Below, piece by piece: positions 1 through 5,900 of a stretch of DNA of 9,387 nt. Each line of letters starts with the position of its first letter. Position 1 is the stretch's first letter. A program made the translations under genes and the position numbers. Origin of the DNA: Gammaproteobacteria bacterium (GTDB lineage: Bacteria > Pseudomonadota > Gammaproteobacteria > Enterobacterales > Alteromonadaceae); contig JAIXSW010000302.1 of assembly GCA_027484495.1 (NCBI GenBank), forward strand, positions 1-9,387, read 5' to 3'. Under the pieces are notes generated by a model. The model saw only the letters and a list, made by a program, of their open reading frames with translations, was not told where the DNA came from and made no database searches.

Positions 1-655
1 CTCGCATCGTCTGGCGCAAGAAGCCACAGTAGAAGGCCGGTTTAAAGCCGAGATTCTGCCAGCTTTAGGCCATTACGCCGACGGCGTGCTGAAGCTGTTT
101 GATTATGACGAAGTGATCCGGCCGGAAACCACAGTCGAAAGCCTGGCCGCGCTGCGCCCGGTGTTTGATCCGGCCAACGGCACTGTCACAGCCGGTACCT
201 CGTCAGCGCTGTCTGATGGTGCGTCTGCCATGCTGGTAATGAGCGAAGACAAAGCCAAAGCTTTAGGCCTGAAAATCCGTGCCCGCGTCATCGGCATGGG
301 TGTGGCCGGTTGTGACCCGTCGATCATGGGTTATGGTCCGGTGCCGGCGTCGAAAAAAGCGTTAAAAGCGGCCGGTCTCGATATCAGCCAAATCGACTTT
401 TTTGAGCTGAACGAAGCTTTTGCTGCACAAGCACTGCCGGTGATGAAAGACTTAGGCTTGCTGGAAGTAATGGACACCAAAGTGAACCTCAATGGCGGCG
501 CCATTGCGCTCGGTCACCCGCTGGGTTGCTCAGGTTCACGCATTTCCACCACGCTGATTAACGTGCTGGAAAGCAAAGACGCCCGTTACGGCCTCGCGAC
601 CATGTGTATTGGTCTGGGTCAGGGTATCGCAACTGTGTTTGAACGCGTCGAATAA
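1..655 (+). CDS. fadA: 3-ketoacyl-CoA thiolase FadA, C-terminal part (5' end outside window)
   Basis: FadA catalyses the thiolytic last step of fatty acid beta-oxidation, splitting 3-ketoacyl-CoA with CoA into acetyl-CoA and a shortened acyl-CoA. It works as the beta subunit of the cytoplasmic FadBA complex. The frame is open from base 2 and gives about 217 residues of a family usually near 390, so roughly the first 170 residues, including the nucleophilic cysteine, lie off the left edge. Visible thiolase landmarks are DEVIRPETTVE, TAGTSSALSDGA, NEAFAAQ, the active-site histidine in GGAIALGHPLG and the second catalytic cysteine in TMCIGLGQG. The C-terminus GIATVFERVE matches E. coli FadA almost exactly, which favours FadA over FadI or acetoacetyl-CoA thiolases. 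In most gammaproteobacteria fadA is the last gene of fadBA; a terminator right after the stop fits this. The sequence is intact to its stop. Confidence 0.96.
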   Translation, partial: SHRLAQEATVEGRFKAEILPALGHYADGVLKLFDYDEVIRPETTVESLAALRPVFDPANGTVTAGTSSALSDGASAMLVMSEDKAKALGLKIRARVIGMGVAGCDPSIMGYGPVPASKKALKAAGLDISQIDFFELNEAFAAQALPVMKDLGLLEVMDTKVNLNGGAIALGHPLGCSGSRISTTLINVLESKDARYGLATMCIGLGQGIATVFERVE

Positions 656-675
656 ACGTCCGTTTGAGCAGGATC

Positions 676-704
676 CAAAGGCAGCTCCGGCTGCCTTTGT
701 TGTT
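676..704 (+). terminator. Intrinsic terminator of fadA
   Basis: A perfect 10-bp stem (676-685 paired with 690-699) closes a TCCG tetraloop and is followed by a T-rich stretch (TTGTTGTT). It begins 20 bases after the fadA stop codon. It probably ends the fadBA transcript and separates it from tusA. The T-tract is interrupted by G, so some read-through is possible. Confidence 0.85.
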
Positions 705-723
705 GGATAGAGTGTGTTGCCGT

Positions 724-752
724 TTGAAATCAGTCGCACGCATCGTTACGAT
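724..752 (+). promoter_or_regulatory. Possible sigma70 promoter for tusA
   Basis: TTGAAA at 724-729 resembles a -35 box and TACGAT at 747-752 a -10 box, with a 17-base spacer, placed between the fadA terminator and tusA. An overlapping GATAAT (750-755) is an alternative -10, but with a 20-base spacer. A promoter is expected here because the terminator isolates tusA from fadA. The exact boxes are an inference. Confidence 0.38.
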
Positions 753-784
753 AATGCCTTTTAATCTTGACCGGAGTTTTGCTG

Positions 785-1042
785 ATGTCCCCTGCTGCTG
801 ATTTGTTTGCCGATGCTGACCAGCAACTCGATGCCATGGGTTTACGTTGTCCTGAACCTGTGATGATGACCCGGCTGACTATCCGCAAAATGCAAACCGG
901 TGAAACCTTGCTGATCATCGCTGATGATCCGGCCACGACCCGCGATATTCCGGCTTTTTGCCGCTTTATGGACCATGAATTACTCGCCAGCGATACCAGT
1001 TCGCTGCCATATCGCTACTTGCTGAAAAAAAACACAGCCTGA
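785..1042 (+). CDS. tusA: Sulfur carrier protein TusA
   Basis: TusA (formerly SirA/YhhP) is a small cytoplasmic sulfurtransferase. It takes persulfide sulfur from the cysteine desulfurase IscS and passes it to the TusBCD-TusE relay for the MnmA-catalysed 2-thiolation of wobble uridine in tRNA. It also affects sulfur supply for molybdenum cofactor. The 85-residue product has the hallmark LGLRCPEPVMM, with Cys22 as the expected sulfur-carrying residue, then GETLLIIADDPATTRDI and LPYRYLLKK, all nearly identical to E. coli TusA (81 residues). I chose ATG 785 because CCGGAG lies 8 bases upstream (771-776) and the protein length fits. A TTG at 767 would add six residues upstream of any good ribosome binding site. 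It lies between the fadA terminator and a diguanylate cyclase gene 63 bases downstream. Nothing looks damaged. Confidence 0.95.
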   Translation: MSPAADLFADADQQLDAMGLRCPEPVMMTRLTIRKMQTGETLLIIADDPATTRDIPAFCRFMDHELLASDTSSLPYRYLLKKNTA

Positions 1043-1105
1043 CATTGTGTTTTACCGCTGCTTTCCTCAATACTGGGGACATTCACAGCGGAAGGAAACT
1101 GCTTA

Positions 1106-2155
1106 GTGCCCATCTCCCGCGCCAGCCTGGCCGAAGCGTTGTCGGTTGAACAAAATCGTCGCCGCTATATATTGCTGTTCGTCAGCTACATCACCTCCGC
1201 CATTATGCTGGTGCTGGGTTTGCGTCACTTGTTGAGTGAAGATTATCTGCTGCAGTTTATTTTGTTTGGTTGTGCATTCAGTTTTTTACTCAATGCCGCC
1301 TGGTTTCACGCCAGCCAGCAGCTTGAAACGGCCTGTTTGGTTGAAGGGGTGCTGGTCGCCGCTTTTGTCACAGGGCTGGTAGTGCATGGTGGCTTCGAAA
1401 GTACCGCTTTGTATTGGGTATTTCCTTTTCCACCGATTTTATATGGATTGCTCGGCCGCAAACGCGGCACTTGGCTGAATCTGGCGTTATTGCTGGTATT
1501 GGCAGTGTTATTGTATGGGCCGGACCTGGGACAAGCGCAATACCGCGCTGCCGAAAGCAGCCGGTTTCTGGCGTCTTTACTGACGCTGATCCTGGCCTGT
1601 GGTATCAATGAACACTTCCGTGAACGTAGCCATCACAGCATGGATTTGTTGCAGCGCAGCAAAGACAACCAAGCCAATACGGATGCGCTGACCGGTCTCG
1701 CCAACCGGCGTTTTCTTGATCAGAGCATGCCACATTATTTGCAGCAACAACCCGAGTTGCTGCTGCCGATGGCGTTGATCCTGGTCGACCTCGACCACTT
1801 TAAACATATTAATGACAGCTTCGGCCATGCCGAAGGTGACAAAGTGCTGCAACAGATCGCCCGGCTGTTTCGCAGCAAATTGCGCCAGCCCGATATCGCC
1901 TGCCGTTATGGGGGTGAAGAATTCCTGCTGCTGTTACCGCACACTCAGCTGAGTGACGCGACCCGAGTCGCCGAAAAAATCCGTCAAAGTGTCGCCCAGC
2001 AACGATTTTTACCGCAACACCCTGAACTGGTGATCACCTGCAGTTTTGGTGTGGCCTTGCTCAGTGGCAGCGACGACTTTGACGAAGCGCTGCGCCAGGC
2101 CGACCAACTGATGTACCAGGCGAAGGCCGATGGCCGCAATCTGGTGCGAAGCTGA
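1106..2155 (+). CDS. Membrane-anchored GGDEF diguanylate cyclase
   Basis: The product likely makes the second messenger cyclic di-GMP from two GTP at the inner membrane. It has 349 residues. The N-terminal half shows about six hydrophobic segments (near residues 21-39, 44-64, 77-95, 102-116, 122-138 and 152-166) with basic loops, so it is an integral membrane sensor module that I cannot assign to a named family. A GGDEF domain fills about residues 190-349: DALTGLANRR at the start, DLDHFKHINDSFGH (Asp228 as likely metal ligand), and the signature GGEEF at 269-273. RQPD (260-263), five residues before GGEEF, is a canonical inhibitory I-site, so product feedback inhibition is expected. There is no EAL domain. 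The start is GTG, supported by AAGGA at 1092-1096 with a 9-base gap. It follows tusA closely and could share its transcript. The stimulus is unknown. Confidence 0.93.
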   Translation: MPISRASLAEALSVEQNRRRYILLFVSYITSAIMLVLGLRHLLSEDYLLQFILFGCAFSFLLNAAWFHASQQLETACLVEGVLVAAFVTGLVVHGGFESTALYWVFPFPPILYGLLGRKRGTWLNLALLLVLAVLLYGPDLGQAQYRAAESSRFLASLLTLILACGINEHFRERSHHSMDLLQRSKDNQANTDALTGLANRRFLDQSMPHYLQQQPELLLPMALILVDLDHFKHINDSFGHAEGDKVLQQIARLFRSKLRQPDIACRYGGEEFLLLLPHTQLSDATRVAEKIRQSVAQQRFLPQHPELVITCSFGVALLSGSDDFDEALRQADQLMYQAKADGRNLVRS

Positions 2156-2203
2156 GCAGCGTTGAACCGCTGAAATTTCTGCAAAAAATCCCGCAATAAC
2201 TGC

Positions 2204-2234
2204 TTGCGTCTGACGTTACGTCAGGCTGCAGACT
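2204..2234 (+). promoter_or_regulatory. MerR-type promoter with 19-base spacer
   Basis: TTGCGT (2204-2209) and CAGACT (2229-2234) are separated by 19 bases instead of the usual 17. The over-long spacer, carrying a dyad, is the hallmark of promoters controlled by MerR-family activators, which twist the DNA to realign the two boxes. The predicted transcript would begin near 2241, just before the AGGAG ribosome binding site (2248-2252) of the regulator gene, which suggests autoregulation. Box assignment is by eye. Confidence 0.7.
2210..2224 (+). promoter_or_regulatory. Operator dyad for the MerR/TipA-type regulator
   Basis: CTGACGT-T-ACGTCAG is a perfect 15-bp palindrome lying inside the promoter spacer, centred at 2217, two bases from the spacer centre. 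The position and the single-base gap fit the binding site of the downstream MerR-family protein. No second copy was noticed in the window; a short CGTTACG core recurs near tusA and is discussed separately. Confidence 0.7.
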
Positions 2235-2258
2235 GCCCGCTGTAAACAGGAGTCGGTT

Positions 2259-3005
2259 ATGTCAACATACAGCATTAGTCAGCTCGCCGCGCTTGCCGGC
2301 GTCAGCGTCCGCACTCTGCATCACTATGATGCGATCGGGCTGCTGCAACCGGCTGGCCGCAGCAGCGGTGGCTATCGGCTGTACAACGAGCACCAGGTAC
2401 TGCAATTACAGCAGATCCTGATGTTTCGTGAACTGGAATATCCGCTGGCGCAAATCCAGCAGATCATGCAAACACCAGACTATGACCTGATCCACTGTTT
2501 ACGCCAACAACAGCAGCTGCTGGCCGGGCGGATCGCACATCTGCAACGGCTGCAAAGCATGCTGGATTTTACTATCCAACAGCAGGAGTCTTCAGCGATG
2601 ACCACGTCATCCCAGTTATTTAATCAATTCAGCCAGGCGACATTGCGCGAAGAAGCAGCACAGCGCTGGGGCGAAGCAGAGGTCCGCCAGAGCGAACAAA
2701 AGATGGCGCAGCTCAGCAGTGAACAACAGCAAAAACTTGCGGCAGAAGGCGAGCAGATCGCCCGAGGCTTCGCACAATGTCTGCATTTACCGGCCGATGC
2801 CGCCGAAGTACAGCTGTGGGCGGTGCGCCAGCATCAGTGGCTGCAACAGTATGGACCATGCCCGCTGCAACGCCTGGTGATGCTCGGCGATCTATACGTC
2901 AGCGATGCGCGTTTTCAGGCTTATTACGACAGATTTGGCGCCGGTACTGCGGTGTTACTGCGTGACGCGTTGCACTGGTATGTCGCCAGTCAGTCAGCGC
3001 CGTGA
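2259..3005 (+). CDS. MerR-family transcriptional regulator with TipAS ligand-binding domain
   Basis: This looks like a drug-sensing transcription activator of the TipAL/Mta/SkgA type. Residues 3-70 form the MerR winged helix-turn-helix: ISQLAALAGVSVRTLHHYDAIGLL, the wing SGGYRLYN, and a second helix pair with FRELEYPLAQI. Residues 75-112 are a Gln/Leu-rich helix that should be the antiparallel dimerisation coiled coil. From about 114 to the end is a TipAS-like domain: EEAAQRWGEAEVRQSE, RQHQWLQQYGPCPLQ, LGDLYVSDARFQAYYDRFGAG and a final DALHWYVAS. Members of this class bind antibiotics such as thiostrepton or albicidin. Cys201 may match the cysteine that thiopeptides modify in TipAS, but that alignment is from memory. 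ATG 2259 has AGGAG 6 bases upstream. The 248-residue length matches TipAL (253). An internal ATG (Met114) also has a ribosome binding site. No transporter or resistance gene adjoins it, so its targets beyond itself are unknown. Confidence 0.92.
   Translation: MSTYSISQLAALAGVSVRTLHHYDAIGLLQPAGRSSGGYRLYNEHQVLQLQQILMFRELEYPLAQIQQIMQTPDYDLIHCLRQQQQLLAGRIAHLQRLQSMLDFTIQQQESSAMTTSSQLFNQFSQATLREEAAQRWGEAEVRQSEQKMAQLSSEQQQKLAAEGEQIARGFAQCLHLPADAAEVQLWAVRQHQWLQQYGPCPLQRLVMLGDLYVSDARFQAYYDRFGAGTAVLLRDALHWYVASQSAP
2584..2600 (+). promoter_or_regulatory. Internal ribosome binding site and in-frame ATG at the TipAS domain boundary
   Basis: AGGAG (2584-2588) lies 9 bases before an in-frame ATG (2598-2600), codon 114 of the regulator. 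Starting here would give a 135-residue protein that is essentially the ligand-binding domain without the DNA-binding part. In Streptomyces lividans, tipA yields both TipAL and a short TipAS from an internal start. The site could be chance, because the bases also encode Gln-Gln-Glu-Ser. Confidence 0.45.
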
Positions 3006-3020
3006 TGCGCACACAAATCG

Positions 3021-3052
3021 GGGCCAGTCTGACCGACTGGCCCTGTTTTTTT
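3021..3052 (+). terminator. Intrinsic terminator of the MerR/TipA-type gene
   Basis: A 9-bp GC-rich stem (GGGCCAGTC at 3021-3029 paired with 3035-3043), a 5-base loop and a run of seven T (3046-3052) form a textbook terminator 15 bases after the regulator's stop. Its T-run overlaps the stop codon (3051-3053) of the convergent peptidase gene. Read on the minus strand, the hairpin is followed only by GATTTGTG, so it is a weaker terminator in that direction. Confidence 0.92.
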
Positions 3053-5729
3053 AACGCAACGGTGACGCATTGGCGGCACCGCGGAATACCGCATTGATAT
3101 ACAACAAGTGCATGCCATCGACATAAGCGCGGAAATTGGGCTCCTGGGTAAAGGCGATAATTTGACCACGCCCCAGTTCCTGCACCATCACCACGGCTTT
3201 TTGGGCGATTTGCAGTCGGTTTTCATCCCAGACGAAGCCGCCCGCCAACACTTTGTCGGCACTGTCAAAAGTCACGACGTTGCGCCCCTGATCAATCGAC
3301 AGTGGTGTATAAATCTGATTGCCGACATAAATGGATTTTACCTGTGGCGGCACTGCAGCTGTCAGCCAGTGGTTTTGGTCCACGCGGGCGTTGGCCAAAA
3401 AGCCCGGCACCCAGTCCGGATCAGCCTGCCATGGCTCCAGTAACTTCTGATAATCCGATTCTGCTTTCAGTACAGTGCCTGGCACCTGCGCCTCGTCCTG
3501 CGGTTTTTTCCGCTCGCTGGTCTTAAATTCCTGTTTACTGGCCAACAACGGCTCTTTGCCTTGTAACAACCATTCATTGGCATTACCCAGCGCGATCAGT
3601 ACGCCACCACGCTGCACAAACTGCCGCAACAATTGCTGGCCGCGTTCACCCAATGCGCTCTGATAACCGGCACGTGACGAAGGCAGGATCAGCACGTCGT
3701 AACCTTGCAACGCTGATTGCAGCATCTGCGCTGGCCGCAATGCCGTGACCGGATAGCCGATAAAACGTTCCAGCACAAAGCGGGCACTGCCGGCACTAAG
3801 CGGGTCCGTCGGTTCGTCCCAGGCCATCGCGATGTTCACTTTGGGGATCAGTTTCACCTGTCCGGAGCCAAAGTTTGGCCCGTCCAGCACCCAACTACTG
3901 CTGATCCCTTCCACCTGCGCGCCGGAGCGACCGGCCAGCTCGCCAATCTTTTCGGCCAGACCCGGATTCTCCGCTTTGCTAAGGATCAAGGTGCCGGCCG
4001 GATATTGTTTGCCGTTCTGATGGGTAAAAGCCACATCCGCGCTTTTAACTTTGAATCCCTGCTGTAAGGCTGCACTCATCAACCGCGCGGCGGCCATATC
4101 GCCCCAGGGCACCAGATAACCATAGGTAGCATCAGTCTGACTGACCTGCCCCGGAATGATAGTTTCAGGCCCAACTGCAGCAGCGCTGACATCCACGGCA
4201 TTGCTGCAGCGGTTCACTGTCAGGTTATACATTTGTGGTAACGACCAGGCCGTCACATCGTAAATCTGATCCGGCAGATTGTTGGCGCGGCGCTCTTCCT
4301 GCTGTTTGATAAATTTCGCATCCATCGGCACAGAGTCATCCAGCACGGCGCGGATCAGCTGATATGTCGGCTGTGCGGTATTCACCAGATAAGCACCGGC
4401 CTGATAGGACTGGCCACAAGCGCGGAAATCGCCCTGCGCCTGCTCCACGCGGATGCCGTGCTGCGTTAACACGCCCATCAGTTTCTGATGACCGGCTTTA
4501 TCGCGAGTGGCCGGAAAAATATAACTACCGATGCCGTCTTTATCGCCCTGTTTCAGCGCCTGCTGCCGGTACTGATAAAAACGCTGCAACAGCTCTTTGC
4601 GTTTTGCGGCGGCGGTTTCAAGGGTTGCGGTATAAGCAATAAAGTTACGCTGCACCCCATCGGCAAAAGTGACAACAGAACCATCTTGTTTGCGATAGGC
4701 ATGACCGCGCGCCGATCCCATCTCATAGGTCATCGCAATGCTGCCGTGATAGAGCGGCCAGCTGGCACCGTAACCCGGAAAAAACGCATCAAAGATTTCG
4801 CGGGTAAAATAGTCGTAGCCAAGCTCATCAAACTTTTTCGCATTGTTCTGACCAAACCACTGCAGCGTGTCGCGTTGTGACGGAAGAATAAACGGATTGT
4901 ACGGCTCTGCTTCCGGGCTGAAATAATAACTCTGATCACCGCCCATCTCGTGCGAATCCACATAGACCAACGGGAACATCTGCTGCAAACGTTTCACCCG
5001 CTGTTGAATTTCCGGCTGAGTCAGTGCGATCCAATCCCGGTTCATATCAAACAGATAGTGATTGGTGCGGCCATTTGGCCAGGGTTCGTTATGCTCGGCC
5101 GAAAAACGGTCAGCTGAATGCTGCAGACCGGCAGTGGCGTAATAACGGCTGACAAATCGATGATGGCCATCCGGATTTTGCAGCGGTTCGATATACACCA
5201 GGGTGTTGTCGAGGATCTGTGCCGCTTTACCACTTTGTTCGGCGAGCAGGAAATACGCCAGCGCCATGGCCGCATCGACCGGACTGATTTCATTGCCATG
5301 TAAAGTACTGGAGACCCAAACGCTGGATGGCAGGTTTTGCAACAGCTGTTCGGCAGACTGATTGGTCAGCGTCCGAGGGTCAGCCAGACGCCGCATATCG
5401 GCTTCGATTTGATCTAAGGCACTCAGATGCGCCGGCTTGCCAATCACCACATAAAACAGCGGCCGGCCCTGAGCACTTTTGCCATATTGCACCAGCTTCA
5501 GCCGGTCCGGCGCGGCCTGCTGCAGCTGACGAAAATAGTCCAGCACCGCAGCAGGTTCGGTGATCCGGCTACCCAGTGCATAACCCAGCGCCTGTTCCAC
5601 CGTCGGCACCGCCGTGCTGTATTGACTGCCCGGGAAATAAGGCAAAGCGGGTGTGCTATCACTGGCAAGCGCCAGTCCGGTGAACAATTGGCCCGTGAAC
5701 AGGCATAAAGCAGGGAGGATCCGGCGCAT
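3051..5729 (-). CDS. Secreted zinc carboxypeptidase of family M14 with C-terminal amidotransferase-like domain
   Basis: This is a probable exported metallopeptidase that trims peptides outside the cytoplasm. It starts with a signal peptide (Arg2-Arg3, hydrophobic 4-19, cleavage expected after ALA at 20-22). I therefore chose ATG 5729 (892 residues) over a TTG at 5801 that would bury the signal under 24 extra residues; no strong ribosome binding site precedes either. The M14 domain spans about residues 40-380: zinc ligands His144 and Glu147 in HGNE, a NPDG motif, substrate-binding Asn230-Arg231 in DMNRDW, third ligand His260 in DSHEMGG, and catalytic Glu336 in MTYEMGSARG. All expected active-site residues are present. 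Residues about 630-720 resemble a class I glutamine amidotransferase/ThuA-like fold (YDVLILPSS, GGVLIALGN) without the nucleophilic cysteine. Substrate is unknown. It lies between two terminators, so it is probably a single-gene transcript. Confidence 0.88.
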   Translation of the reverse strand: MRRILPALCLFTGQLFTGLALASDSTPALPYFPGSQYSTAVPTVEQALGYALGSRITEPAAVLDYFRQLQQAAPDRLKLVQYGKSAQGRPLFYVVIGKPAHLSALDQIEADMRRLADPRTLTNQSAEQLLQNLPSSVWVSSTLHGNEISPVDAAMALAYFLLAEQSGKAAQILDNTLVYIEPLQNPDGHHRFVSRYYATAGLQHSADRFSAEHNEPWPNGRTNHYLFDMNRDWIALTQPEIQQRVKRLQQMFPLVYVDSHEMGGDQSYYFSPEAEPYNPFILPSQRDTLQWFGQNNAKKFDELGYDYFTREIFDAFFPGYGASWPLYHGSIAMTYEMGSARGHAYRKQDGSVVTFADGVQRNFIAYTATLETAAAKRKELLQRFYQYRQQALKQGDKDGIGSYIFPATRDKAGHQKLMGVLTQHGIRVEQAQGDFRACGQSYQAGAYLVNTAQPTYQLIRAVLDDSVPMDAKFIKQQEERRANNLPDQIYDVTAWSLPQMYNLTVNRCSNAVDVSAAAVGPETIIPGQVSQTDATYGYLVPWGDMAAARLMSAALQQGFKVKSADVAFTHQNGKQYPAGTLILSKAENPGLAEKIGELAGRSGAQVEGISSSWVLDGPNFGSGQVKLIPKVNIAMAWDEPTDPLSAGSARFVLERFIGYPVTALRPAQMLQSALQGYDVLILPSSRAGYQSALGERGQQLLRQFVQRGGVLIALGNANEWLLQGKEPLLASKQEFKTSERKKPQDEAQVPGTVLKAESDYQKLLEPWQADPDWVPGFLANARVDQNHWLTAAVPPQVKSIYVGNQIYTPLSIDQGRNVVTFDSADKVLAGGFVWDENRLQIAQKAVVMVQELGRGQIIAFTQEPNFRAYVDGMHLLYINAVFRGAANASPLR

Positions 5730-5855
5730 CAAACTTGGCTCTGTTTTGCTGAGAAAAGATGAAACTAAAGTGTCCCGGTAACAGCAGCAAGCCTTGTACA
5801 AAGTTTATGCGACCAGCCGGCGCTTTGCTGCGATTGAACTACCAGCATAGCGGCT

Positions 5856-5885
5856 AAAAAAAATCCCCGCAGTGCGGGGATTTTT
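5856..5885 (-). terminator. Intrinsic terminator of the glyQS operon
   Basis: A perfect 12-bp stem (5859-5870 with 5874-5885) has the core CCCCGC/GCGGGG and a 3-base loop. On the minus strand it ends in a run of eight T (A5856-A5863 on the plus strand), and it begins 15 bases after the glyS stop. It should end the glyQS message before the peptidase gene. The mirror T-run on the plus strand means it could work in both directions. Confidence 0.93.
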
Positions 5886-5900
5886 CCAATCAGAAGCTTG

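Noticed and set aside
742..752. Palindrome ATCGT-T-ACGAT near the tusA promoter, sharing CGTTACG with the MerR dyad.
   Set aside because: Only seven central bases are shared, and it overlaps the -10 instead of lying in a long spacer. A second site for the MerR-type regulator is not supported without more copies.
1029..1053. AT-rich hairpin AAAACACA/TGTGTTTT overlapping the tusA stop.
   Set aside because: The stem is weak (8 bp, mostly A-T), the loop is 9 bases and the T-run is short, so I do not call a terminator.
2157..2172. Small hairpin CAGCG/CGCTG just after the cyclase stop.
   Set aside because: The 5-bp stem has no T-run after it; too weak for a terminator.
4488..4880. 130-codon plus-strand frame opposite the M14 peptidase.
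   Set aside because: It lies antisense to the catalytic domain with no supporting signals; a shadow frame.
5730..5801. Upstream extension of the M14 peptidase to a TTG at 5801.
   Set aside because: It would put 24 residues, cysteine-rich and without function, in front of a clear signal peptide that starts at ATG 5729.
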